From Pseudovibrio sp. Ad37 (GTDB lineage Bacteria > Pseudomonadota > Alphaproteobacteria > Rhizobiales > Stappiaceae), in assembly GCF_001623075.1 (NCBI RefSeq), contig NZ_LMCF01000027.1:1-48791 (forward strand): a stretch of DNA of 48,791 nt. Direction: 5' to 3'. The notes beneath the pieces were generated by a model. The model searched no databases. It was not told where the DNA came from and saw only the letters and a program-made list of their open reading frames with translations. Positions 8,832 through 17,248 of this stretch are shown here, piece by piece (position 1 is the stretch's first letter; each line of letters begins with the position of its first letter). A program made the translations under genes and the position numbers.

Positions 8832-8857
8832 GTAACAATTCGTAACACCCCGTAACA
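8832..8857 (+). promoter_or_regulatory. triple 10-bp phased GTAACA direct repeat
   Basis: GTAACA occurs at 8832-8837, 8842-8847 and 8852-8857, exactly ten bases apart, about 130 bp upstream of the PTS start. Tandem 6-7 bp half-sites at roughly one helical turn are the usual footprint of OmpR/PhoB-type response regulators. The GltR-like regulator encoded at 4096-4815 is a candidate, but the link is an inference. Confidence 0.5.
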
Positions 8858-8986
8858 CTAGTCTTTTTACGTATTGTTGTGCGGCCTTACGCAAATGATC
8901 CTCGCGTAAAAATCGCCTCTTGTCCCTTCAAGACTTAGTGGAAGCTTAAGAAGGCGCGCATTCACCTAATATAATCGGGAGATAAA

Positions 8987-11542
8987 ATGGTGAAGGATCC
9001 AAAAAACAAATTTTCCATCAATTTGCCTTTGAAGGGCATTGTTCAGGCTGTCACCGACCTGCCCGATCCGGTGTTCGCCGAAAAGATGATGGGTGATGGT
9101 GTTGCCATCGACCCGACAGACAATGTTCTTTACGCCCCGTTTGCTGGCCAGATAACTCAAATTCATAATTCACATCATGCAGTTACACTACAACAAGGTG
9201 ATGTTGAACTGCTGATGCACATCGGTCTCGACACCGTCGCCCTAAAAGGCCGCGGCTTTGAACTCCACGTCGCTGAGGGAGATCAGGTCGAGCAAGGTCA
9301 ACCTCTTATCACCTTCGACGTCGACCTCATCGCCCGCGAATGTGTTTCCGTTCAGTCCGCAGTTGTCATCACCAGCGGTCAGGAAGTCACAACAGTTGCT
9401 CCCCTCGGCAGTGCTCAGACAGACCTCAATCAGGTCGTCTTCACCGTCCCAAGCAGCAACGATCCGCAAGCCACAATTGCTCCAGCGCAGGAAACTGCTG
9501 CCGAGCCAACCGGCCCTGCTATCACTGGCTCCGTCAAGATCCCCAACGCCACTGGCCTCCACGCCCGTCCAGCCGCCCGTCTGGCTGTTGAAGTGCGTAA
9601 AGCGGATGCGAAAGTGACCTTTACGGTCAACGGCAAAACCTGCAGCGGCTCTTCCGTTACCGGCATTATGTCTTTGAAAACAAAGCTTGGTGACGAGCTG
9701 GAGATTGAAGCTTTTGGTCCGGATGCACAGCAAGTGGTAGCTGATGTTATCGCTGCTGTGAAAGCTGGTCTTGGCGAAGAAATCACCAGTTCCTCCGAGG
9801 TTCCGCAGGAAGATGTGATTGAAGAAGCGCCTCTGCTTCAGGTCAAGTCCGGTGAAGAAGGTGTTCTCATCGGCTTCACCGCATCCCCGGGCCGCGCCAT
9901 CGGCAAATTGGTCAAGCACAACAAAGCGCTACCGGAAGTTACCCGCGAAAGCATCGGCCCTGCTGAAGAGCGTGCCGCGTTCAAAGCCTCCGTCAAATCC
10001 AGCATCGCAGACCTGCAAAGCATCATAGATCGCTTGAACAAGAACAGTCAGGAAGAACTGGCAGAGGTCTTCAACGCCCATATCGAGCTGCTCTCCGATC
10101 CGGAACTCTCCGAGAAGCCTCTGGCCGATATCGCGAAGGGCCAAGGTGCAGCCTGGAGTTGGAAGCTGGCTTACGAAGCACAGGCAGAAACCCTTGCAAA
10201 GATGGATGACCCACTACTCGCTGGCCGTGCTGTTGACGTGCGCGACATTGGTCTGCGGGTTCTGAAAAAACTGCTTGGCGTTGATGACGGCGGTGAAATT
10301 CTGGAGGAAGGCACCATCCTTCTTCAGGAAGACGTCACCCCTTCCGAAATCGTTGCTCTGGATCTCACCAAGATTGTTGGTTTGTGTACCACTCATGGCG
10401 GTTCATCTTCTCACGCAGCCATCATCGCCCGCTCCAACGACCTGCCATATCTCGTCAATGTCGAAGAAGCCATGAAGGATCTGGAAGACGGCACCGTGCT
10501 GCTTCTGGACGCAAAGCGCGGAAAAATCAAAGTTTCTCCGACTGACGAAGAGCAAGCTGCCTTCACCAAGAAGATCGAAAACGCAGCCAAGCAAGCTGAA
10601 GAATACCAGCGCGACGCCCACAAGCCAGCCATCACCAAAGACGGTTTCCGGGTGGAAGTTGCGGCCAACATCGGCAGTGTAGAAGATGCTGAAAAAGCTG
10701 TTGCAGCTGGTGCTGAAGCCGTTGGCCTGCTGCGTTCCGAGTTCCTCTACATGGAGCGCCTCAACGAGCCGACGGAAGAAGAGCAGGCCGAAAAAGTTGG
10801 CGCAATTCTTGAGGTTATGGGCAAGGAACGCCCTGTTATCATCCGCACTCTGGACGTGGGCGGCGACAAGCCTTTGCCATACATGCCTATGCCGCATGAA
10901 GAAAACCCGTTCCTCGGTGTTCGCGGTGTGCGTATCGGCATCGAGCGTCCAAGCATCCTGCGCCGACAGGTCCGCGCCATTCTCTCTCAGGCGCACAAAG
11001 GCCATGCACGCATTATGTACCCAATGATCAGTGCATTAGACGAGCTGCGTGCCGTCAACGCGCTGGTGCGTGAAGAGCAGAAGAACCTTGGTGTTGAGCA
11101 CGTTGAAGTGGGCATCATGATCGAGGTGCCCTCCGCTGCTCTTATGGCCGACAAGCTGGCACAGGAAGTGGACTTCTTCTCCATCGGCACCAACGACCTC
11201 ACCCAGTACGTCATGGCCATCGACCGTGGCCACCCGGGCCTCGCATCCCGTGCGGATGCGCTGCACCCAGCCGTTCTGCGCATGATCGAACTCACCGTTC
11301 GCGCCGCAGAAGATGCAGGCAAATGGGTCGGCGTTTGTGGCGGTCTTGCCAGTCAGATTGAAGCCGTCCCGATCCTTATCGGCCTCGGCATTAAAGAACT
11401 CTCCGTCAGCGTACCTGCTCTGCCGGAAGTGAAACACACAGTTCGCACTGTATCCATGGAGGAGTCCCGCAAGCTCGCGCAAGCAGCTTTGGACTGCGCG
11501 GATACCAGTGACGTGAAAGATCTCCTCAAATCACAGCAGTGA
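8987..11542 (+). CDS. PTS EIIA(Glc)-HPr-enzyme I fusion protein
   Basis: Three phosphotransfer modules in one 851-residue cytoplasmic protein. An EIIA-Glc domain covers about 15-135, with the two active-site histidines His64 and His78 (LLMHIG). An Ala/Pro/Thr-rich linker follows. HPr covers about 180-265, with phospho-His192 in ATGLHARPAA. Enzyme I covers about 290-850, with phospho-His476 in GGSSSHAAIIAR and the PEP-site cysteine in GVCGGLASQ. It passes phosphate from PEP to the membrane EIICB encoded next. GGGAG upstream supports the ATG at 8987. The layout resembles NagF/PtsP-type multidomain proteins of Pseudomonas, but the partner permease is PtsG-like, pointing to glucose. Confidence 0.93.
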   Translation: MVKDPKNKFSINLPLKGIVQAVTDLPDPVFAEKMMGDGVAIDPTDNVLYAPFAGQITQIHNSHHAVTLQQGDVELLMHIGLDTVALKGRGFELHVAEGDQVEQGQPLITFDVDLIARECVSVQSAVVITSGQEVTTVAPLGSAQTDLNQVVFTVPSSNDPQATIAPAQETAAEPTGPAITGSVKIPNATGLHARPAARLAVEVRKADAKVTFTVNGKTCSGSSVTGIMSLKTKLGDELEIEAFGPDAQQVVADVIAAVKAGLGEEITSSSEVPQEDVIEEAPLLQVKSGEEGVLIGFTASPGRAIGKLVKHNKALPEVTRESIGPAEERAAFKASVKSSIADLQSIIDRLNKNSQEELAEVFNAHIELLSDPELSEKPLADIAKGQGAAWSWKLAYEAQAETLAKMDDPLLAGRAVDVRDIGLRVLKKLLGVDDGGEILEEGTILLQEDVTPSEIVALDLTKIVGLCTTHGGSSSHAAIIARSNDLPYLVNVEEAMKDLEDGTVLLLDAKRGKIKVSPTDEEQAAFTKKIENAAKQAEEYQRDAHKPAITKDGFRVEVAANIGSVEDAEKAVAAGAEAVGLLRSEFLYMERLNEPTEEEQAEKVGAILEVMGKERPVIIRTLDVGGDKPLPYMPMPHEENPFLGVRGVRIGIERPSILRRQVRAILSQAHKGHARIMYPMISALDELRAVNALVREEQKNLGVEHVEVGIMIEVPSAALMADKLAQEVDFFSIGTNDLTQYVMAIDRGHPGLASRADALHPAVLRMIELTVRAAEDAGKWVGVCGGLASQIEAVPILIGLGIKELSVSVPALPEVKHTVRTVSMEESRKLAQAALDCADTSDVKDLLKSQQ

Positions 11543-11642
11543 TGCAGGAGTAAATGTGGGAGTTGGTGTTCCAGTCGGGAATACCTAACAAAATCAGGGG
11601 GCATGGCGTGCTCGCACACCATGCAACTCTGGGGGAAAAACA

Positions 11643-13352
11643 ATGAGTACATTCTCAAACGCATTTGGAGCCTTACAGAAGGTTGGTAAGTCCCTTATGC
11701 TGCCAGTGTCGGTTCTTCCAGCTGCTGGTATCCTTCTCGGCGTCGGCGCAGCTGACCTGCCGTTCATTCCGGAATTCATCAACCACCTGATGGCTCAGGC
11801 TGGTGGCTCGATCTTCGGTAACCTGCCAATCATCTTCGCAGTTGCCGTTGCACTCGGTTTTGCCAAAAACGATGGTGTTGCTGGCCTTGCAGCTGTGGTT
11901 GGTTACGGTGTTCTTCTTGCAACAATGGGCGTTGTTGCTGAGACACTTGCGATCGAAACCAAGCCGATCCTCGGGATTACCTCCATTGATACCGGCGTGT
12001 TCGGCGGCATCCTCGTGGGCGCGCTGGCTGCGTTCATGTTCAACAAGTTCTACCGCATCAAGTTACCGGATTATCTCGGTTTCTTCGCAGGTAAGCGCTT
12101 TGTGCCGATCATCACCGCGTTTGCCTGTATTTTCCTCGGTGTTATCCTGTCATTCGTATGGCCTCCAATCGGTGGTGCCATCAACGCGTTTTCCCGTTGG
12201 GCAGCTGAAGAAAACCCGGAAATTGCGTTCTTCATCTACGGTGTGATCGAGCGTGCGCTGATCCCATTCGGCCTGCACCACATCTGGAACGTTCCCTTCT
12301 TCTTTGAAGCTGGTTCCTACATTGATCCGGCAACTGGCCAGGCCGTAACCGGCGAAATCCAGCGTTACCTTGCTGGTGACCCAACTGCTGGCAACATGGC
12401 TGGTGGCTACCTCTTCAAAATGTGGGGCCTACCTGCTGCTGCACTGGCAATCTGGCACTGCGCGAAGCCTGAAAACCGCACCATGGTTGGCGGTATCATG
12501 ATCTCCGCTGCGCTGACCTCCTTCCTGACCGGTATCACCGAGCCAATCGAATTTGCGTTCCTCTTCGTTGCGCCAGTTCTTTACATCGCACACGCCATTC
12601 TGGCAGGTGTTGGCTACTCCCTGATGATCATGCTCGGCATCAAGCACGGCATGACCTTCTCACACGGTTTCATCGATTACGTTCTGCTTTACCCACTGTC
12701 TTCCAACGGCTGGATGTTGGTCGTGTTTGGTCTGGGTTACGCAGCTCTGTACTACGCTGTATTCCGTGTTCTCATTGTAGCCCTGAACCTGAAAACTCCA
12801 GGCCGCGAAGCTGCAACTGAAGCCTCCGCAGCTGTTACCAGCGGCGATGAAGATGCAATGTCCGCAGCGCTTGTGAAAGCCTTCGGCGGCGCAGACAACA
12901 TCACCAATCTGGATGCATGTATCACCCGTCTGCGTGTCAGCACCGCTGATGTCTCCAAGGTTGATGATGCTGCGTTGAAAGCCCTCGGTGCTCGCGGTGT
13001 GATCCGCGTTGGTAATGGTGCTCAGGCCATCTTCGGAACGGCTTCGGAGAACCTGAAGACCGATATGGAGATCTACCTGCAAGGCGGCGGTGCTTCTGCA
13101 CAACCTGTTGCTGAGCAAGGTCTCGACGCCGCTGCAATCTTTGGTCAGCTTGGCGGCAAGGATAACGTGGTAGCTGTTGAGGCTGTTGCAAATACCCGCG
13201 TGCGCGTAGAACTGCGCGATATCGCTGGAGTGTCCATGCCAGAGCTGTCACAGGCAGGCATTCAGGTCATGAAAGCCGGAGACAAAGCGCTCCACCTCAT
13301 CGTTGGCGACAAGTACACCAAACTCGCCAAGGATCTCTCTGCTCAGATTTAA
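11643..13352 (+). CDS. ptsG: PtsG-like glucose EIICB with an extra cysteine-less EIIB domain
   Basis: Membrane permease of the PTS, 569 residues. The EIIC domain (about 1-385) is strikingly close to enterobacterial Pts[25 protein letters not shown]-like [15 protein letters not shown], the [10 protein letters not shown] loop and [12 protein letters not shown] follows (about 405-480), with phospho-Cys426 in [12 protein letters not shown]. coli PtsG ends there at 477 residues. This protein continues through a linker into a second EIIB fold (about 495-569). There the aligned motif reads [10 protein letters not shown] and the cysteine position is Ala516, so it cannot be phosphorylated. It lies 100 nt after the EIIA-HPr-EI gene and ends in a strong terminator. 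It is likely to import glucose and form glucose-6-phosphate. Confidence 0.9.
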   Translation: MSTFSNAFGALQKVGKSLMLPVSVLPAAGILLGVGAADLPFIPEFINHLMAQAGGSIFGNLPIIFAVAVALGFAKNDGVAGLAAVVGYGVLLATMGVVAETLAIETKPILGITSIDTGVFGGILVGALAAFMFNKFYRIKLPDYLGFFAGKRFVPIITAFACIFLGVILSFVWPPIGGAINAFSRWAAEENPEIAFFIYGVIERALIPFGLHHIWNVPFFFEAGSYIDPATGQAVTGEIQRYLAGDPTAGNMAGGYLFKMWGLPAAALAIWHCAKPENRTMVGGIMISAALTSFLTGITEPIEFAFLFVAPVLYIAHAILAGVGYSLMIMLGIKHGMTFSHGFIDYVLLYPLSSNGWMLVVFGLGYAALYYAVFRVLIVALNLKTPGREAATEASAAVTSGDEDAMSAALVKAFGGADNITNLDACITRLRVSTADVSKVDDAALKALGARGVIRVGNGAQAIFGTASENLKTDMEIYLQGGGASAQPVAEQGLDAAAIFGQLGGKDNVVAVEAVANTRVRVELRDIAGVSMPELSQAGIQVMKAGDKALHLIVGDKYTKLAKDLSAQI

Positions 13353-13420
13353 CTGACAGAGACATAAGGTGCCTTTGAAGGTTTACCCTCCTCCCGAACT
13401 TTCAGGGGCACCCACCACCA

Positions 13421-13457
13421 AAAGCAGCACTCCCCGCCCGGCGAGTGCTGCTTTTTT
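13421..13457 (+). terminator. rho-independent terminator after ptsG
   Basis: A 12-bp perfect stem, AAAGCAGCACTC pairing with GAGTGCTGCTTT, around a C-rich loop and followed by a T run at 13452-13457. It closes the two-gene PTS operon. Confidence 0.92.
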
Positions 13458-13752
13458 GTGTTTGGGAATCTATTCAAAAGGAGCGTTTGAGGAGTTGAGA
13501 AAATAAATCAAAGTAATTGAAGTACATTGGGTTGCAGAACTCTACCCTCTGAAAACGAGAGTGGGTGATGTAGTGATAATAAATTAAAATAAATATAAGT
13601 AACATACTGGGTAATTGAAATGTGAATTTTATTCATAGTAATGAGGTGTATTTAAAAATAGAAGCCTTTCTAAGGTTAGATATATGAATTAAATTAGTGT
13701 GATTAGGGTTTTTCTTACGTAAGTCTAGCTTCAGTTTCAGATTGTCATTTTG

Positions 13753-13920
13753 ATGGTCTTAATATGTGAAGCATTCAGTAAATTTGTATTTGGTCGAAAA
13801 CGTACTGGCCATCAATCTGTCGAGCCAGATTCTAGGCAGGCTGAAATACGCACATTTAAGAATTACAGAACCACTTTCGCTCATGGATGGTACACTCCTT
13901 ATAAGGACTATGTTGAGTAG
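13753..13920 (+). CDS. possible small ORF of unknown function
   Basis: ATG to TAG, 55 residues, rich in Arg, Lys and aromatic residues (for example FGRKRTGHQSVEP and KNYRTTFAHGWYTPYKDY). There is no good ribosome binding site and no recognised family. It could be a real short protein or the tail of a decayed gene in this AT-rich island. Reported only because the coding-like composition stands out from the flanks. Confidence 0.2.
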   Translation: MVLICEAFSKFVFGRKRTGHQSVEPDSRQAEIRTFKNYRTTFAHGWYTPYKDYVE

Positions 13921-14272
13921 TTTCATGCTGGGTAGAGTGCGCTAAGCTTGTTGTTTACCCGATCAACTTTCCCCGAGGAGTTCCCAGAGAGCTTGTTAAA
14001 ACCTGCTGATTACCCCTTTGAGTTGCAAACTCTCTTCTCGCTTCAACCTTTTAGTTACCGTCTTGCTGTACAGACAGCAGCGATTTGTATTCTGCTAAAC
14101 CTACTAACTTCTATCACCGCATTTAGGCATAGGTCTTGAGGTACAAGGCTTCGTAATTCATTCTCAAATTATATCTCAGCAGTTTTTGGGTGTTTTGTTG
14201 TATATGTGATTGCTGGAGCGGTGAACAACACGCGTCTGATGCATAATTTGCATCCTTCAGCCGCCTGAAAGG

Positions 14273-14301
14273 TTGACTTAGGCGAGTGCTTCCGATTTAC
14301 A
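14273..14301 (+). promoter_or_regulatory. candidate sigma-70 promoter of valS
   Basis: TTGACT at 14273-14278 and TTTACA at 14296-14301 with a 17-bp spacer, ending 35 bp before the chosen valS start. The -10 match is weak, so this is a tentative assignment. Confidence 0.35.
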
Positions 14302-14336
14302 CCAGACAAACTCCATAAGTGGAAGAGCTTTTAGGT

Positions 14337-17174
14337 ATGCTGGATAAAACATATGAGGCGGCCTCTGTTGAGCCGCGGATTTACGATGCTTGGGAACAGG
14401 CAGGGGCCTTTAAGGCAGGTGCGGGCGCAGAAGATGGAGCTGCGACCTACTCAATCGTGATTCCGCCGCCGAATGTGACAGGCTCTCTGCATATGGGCCA
14501 TGCTCTCAACAACACTTTGCAGGATATTATGGTTCGCTACCAGCGTATGCGCGGTCGCGACGTTCTGTGGCAACCGGGTATGGACCACGCAGGTATTGCG
14601 ACACAAATGGTCGTTGAGCGCCAGATGGCTGCTGACGGCGGCAATATCACGCGTCGTGACCTTGGTCGTGAAGCGTTTATTGAACGTGTGTGGAAATGGA
14701 AAGGTGAGTCCGGCGGGATGATCTTTAACCAGCTCAAGCGCCTTGGTGCGTCTTGTGACTGGTCCCGTGAGCGTTTCACCATGGACGAAGGCCTCTCCAA
14801 GGCTGTTCTGGAAGTGTTTGTTTCTCTTTACAAAGAGAACCTGATTTACAAGGACAAGCGCCTTGTGAACTGGGATCCTAAACTTCTGACTGCGATTTCT
14901 GATCTGGAAGTTGAGCAGAAGGAAATGCAGGGCAACATGTGGCATTTCCGCTATCCGCTGGCGGATGGTGTGACGTACCAGCACCCTGTTGCGTTTGATG
15001 AAGACGGCAAGGCGACCGAGTTTGAGACGCGTGATTACATCGTGATTGCGACCACTCGCCCGGAAACCATGCTGGGTGATACGGTTGTTATCGTTCATCC
15101 GGATGATGAGCGCTTTAAAGAGCTGCAGGGCAAAGACATTATCCTGCCGCTGGTTGGCCGCCGTATTCCAATCCTTGCTGACGACTATGTTGATCTTGAA
15201 ACCGGTACAGGCGCGATGAAGGTTACGCCTGCGCACGATTTCAATGACTTTGACATTGGTAAGCGTCATTCTCTGCGTCAGATTTCCATCATGGACCGTG
15301 AAGCCAACATTGTTCTGCGTGAAGCAGAAGGCTTTATGGATGGTTTGGAACTGACCGATGAGCTCAACAAAACACTGGATACACTTGAAGGTGTTGAGCG
15401 CTTTGCAGCACGCAAACTGATTGTTTCCATGCTGGAAGAGCGCGGTCTGCTTGATGAGGTTGTTGATCACGTCAACATGGTTCCACATGGCGACCGTGGC
15501 GGCGTTCCGATTGAGCCTATGCTGACTGACCAGTGGTATGTTGATGCCAAGACCATGGCACAGCCTGCCATTGCATCCGTCCGTGAAGGTCGCACCAAGT
15601 TCGTTCCTGCCAACTGGGACAAAACCTATTACGAGTGGATGGAAAACATCCAGCCGTGGTGTATTTCCCGTCAGTTGTGGTGGGGACACCGTATTCCTGC
15701 GTGGTATGGCCCGGAAGGTAAGTTCTTCGTTGAAAAGAGCGAAGAAGAAGCTTTGGCTGCTGCTGCAGAATTTTACGGCAAGCCTGTTAAGCTGATGGAA
15801 CAGAACGATGCTCTTGCTGCGCATGATGCAGGCGAGGCTGACTTTGTTGCCATGTACCGCGATGAAGACGTTCTGGATACCTGGTTCTCTTCTGCGTTGT
15901 GGCCGTTCTCGACTATGGGCTGGCCAGATAAAACCGCTGAGCTCGCACGCTACTACCCAACGTCTGTTCTGGTTACCGGCTTCGACATCATCTTCTTCTG
16001 GGTTGCCCGCATGATGATGATGGGCAAGCACTATATGAAGACTGAGCCTTTCGACACGGTTTACATTCACGCCCTCGTCCGTGACGAGAAGGGCGCGAAG
16101 ATGTCCAAGTCCAAGGGCAATGTGATCGATCCGCTGGCGCTGATTGAAGAATACAGTGCCGATGCTCTGCGCTTCACGCTTGCTGCCATGGCGGCACAGG
16201 GACGCGATATCAAGCTGGCGACCTCTCGCGTTGCTGGTTATCGCAACTTTACCACCAAGCTCTGGAACGTTTGCCGCTTTGCGGAAATGAACGAGTGTCA
16301 TGCTGTAGACGGCTTTGACCCTGCGCTTGTTAAGCAGACCGTGAACCGCTGGATCGTGACTGAAACAAGCCGCGCTATTCGCGAAGTTTCTGAGGCGATT
16401 GATACTTACCGCTTCAACGATGCAGCTGGTGGTGCATACCGCTTTGTGTGGAACACATTCTGTGACTGGTATGTTGAGCTGACCAAGCCGATCTTCTACA
16501 GCGATGATGAAGCGGCCAAGGAAGAAGTTCGTGCCACAACAGCCTGGGCTCGTGATGAGATCCTGAAGCTTCTGCACCCGTTCATGCCTTTCATTACGGA
16601 AGAGCTTTGGATGCGTACGGTTGAAGATGGCGAGAACAAGCGTGAGAAGCTTCTGGCGCTTTCTGCTTGGCCAACTTCCATTGGTGAAGATGGCGAGGCT
16701 GCTGCTGAGATCAACTGGCTGATCGACATGATTGTCCAGATCCGCTCTGTTCGTTCTGAAATGAACGTTCCGGCTGGAGCGAAGGTTCCTGTTGTTCTGT
16801 GTGGTGCTTCTGAGCAGACCAAGGCCCGTCTGGAAATCCACGAAGCGGCGATCATGAAGAACGCGCGTGCTGAAACGGTCACCACTGCTGATGAGATCCC
16901 ACAGGGCTCTGCTCAGATTGTTGTTGGCGAAGCGACTGTTTGTCTGCCTCTTGCAGGTGTTATCGATCTGGATGCTGAAAAGGCTCGTCTTGGCAAGTCT
17001 TTGGACAAGATTGTTGGTGAGCTCACCAAGATCTCCAAGAAGCTTGAAAACGAGCGCTTCCTTGCAAAAGCTCCGGAAGATGTCGTTGCTGCTGAAAAAG
17101 AAAAAGTGGCTGAACTTGCTGAGCGCAAGGAAAAGATGGAGGCCGCTTTGGAGCGCCTCGCAGCTCTGGGTTAA
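14337..17174 (+). CDS. valS: valine--tRNA ligase
   Basis: Class I aminoacyl-tRNA synthetase that charges tRNA-Val, 945 residues, normal for the family. The HIGH-type motif appears as HMGH at residues 52-55 (after PPPNVTGSL). The KMSKS loop is at 588-592, in GAKMSKSKGNVIDP. A CP1 editing domain lies between them and a C-terminal coiled-coil arm (about 875-945, Lys/Glu-rich with RLGKSLDKI) completes it. Start 14337 (MLDKTYEAASVEPRIY) matches where ValRS homology begins; GTG 14319 would add six residues. It is monocistronic, followed by its own terminator. Confidence 0.97.
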   Translation: MLDKTYEAASVEPRIYDAWEQAGAFKAGAGAEDGAATYSIVIPPPNVTGSLHMGHALNNTLQDIMVRYQRMRGRDVLWQPGMDHAGIATQMVVERQMAADGGNITRRDLGREAFIERVWKWKGESGGMIFNQLKRLGASCDWSRERFTMDEGLSKAVLEVFVSLYKENLIYKDKRLVNWDPKLLTAISDLEVEQKEMQGNMWHFRYPLADGVTYQHPVAFDEDGKATEFETRDYIVIATTRPETMLGDTVVIVHPDDERFKELQGKDIILPLVGRRIPILADDYVDLETGTGAMKVTPAHDFNDFDIGKRHSLRQISIMDREANIVLREAEGFMDGLELTDELNKTLDTLEGVERFAARKLIVSMLEERGLLDEVVDHVNMVPHGDRGGVPIEPMLTDQWYVDAKTMAQPAIASVREGRTKFVPANWDKTYYEWMENIQPWCISRQLWWGHRIPAWYGPEGKFFVEKSEEEALAAAAEFYGKPVKLMEQNDALAAHDAGEADFVAMYRDEDVLDTWFSSALWPFSTMGWPDKTAELARYYPTSVLVTGFDIIFFWVARMMMMGKHYMKTEPFDTVYIHALVRDEKGAKMSKSKGNVIDPLALIEEYSADALRFTLAAMAAQGRDIKLATSRVAGYRNFTTKLWNVCRFAEMNECHAVDGFDPALVKQTVNRWIVTETSRAIREVSEAIDTYRFNDAAGGAYRFVWNTFCDWYVELTKPIFYSDDEAAKEEVRATTAWARDEILKLLHPFMPFITEELWMRTVEDGENKREKLLALSAWPTSIGEDGEAAAEINWLIDMIVQIRSVRSEMNVPAGAKVPVVLCGASEQTKARLEIHEAAIMKNARAETVTTADEIPQGSAQIVVGEATVCLPLAGVIDLDAEKARLGKSLDKIVGELTKISKKLENERFLAKAPEDVVAAEKEKVAELAERKEKMEAALERLAALG

Positions 17175-17200
17175 GGCTCTTACATCCTTTGAATTTTACA

Positions 17201-17229
17201 AAACGCGGCTCTTCGGGGCCGCGTTTTTT
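17201..17229 (+). terminator. rho-independent terminator after valS
   Basis: AAACGCGGC and GCCGCGTTT form a 9-bp stem around a TCTTCGGG loop, with a T run to 17229. It lies between valS and the convergent autotransporter gene and may serve both strands, because A residues precede the stem. Confidence 0.9.
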
Positions 17230-17248
17230 GCTTAGGCTTTCTCTTCCC

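Larger units (their letters stand above)
8411..8986. other. long regulatory intergenic region before the PTS operon
   Basis: 575 bp with no credible coding sequence. It holds a copy of the kinase-upstream motif (8648-8674), the direct repeat TGCATG-N4-TGCATG near 8710 with an AT-rich TATAATAC-like stretch after it, and a triple GTAACA array (8832-8857). The density of motifs suggests complex control of the PTS genes. Confidence 0.6.
13458..14336. other. AT-rich gap between the PTS operon and valS
   Basis: About 880 bp of lower GC than the neighbours and with no confident gene. It contains a perfect 10-bp palindrome CTTACGTAAG (13714-13723), a 55-codon ORF (13753-13920) and a TTG-started 63-residue frame (13948-14139) with no family match. 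The composition suggests old mobile or decayed sequence. Confidence 0.5.

Noticed and set aside
13948-14139. A 63-residue frame with a hydrophobic C-terminal stretch.
   Set aside because: TTG start without a ribosome site and no recognised family; kept only as part of the AT-rich gap description.
14451-16841. A 796-residue minus-strand open frame opposite valS.
   Set aside because: It is a codon-bias shadow of valS; no domain is recognisable and valS is certain on the plus strand.
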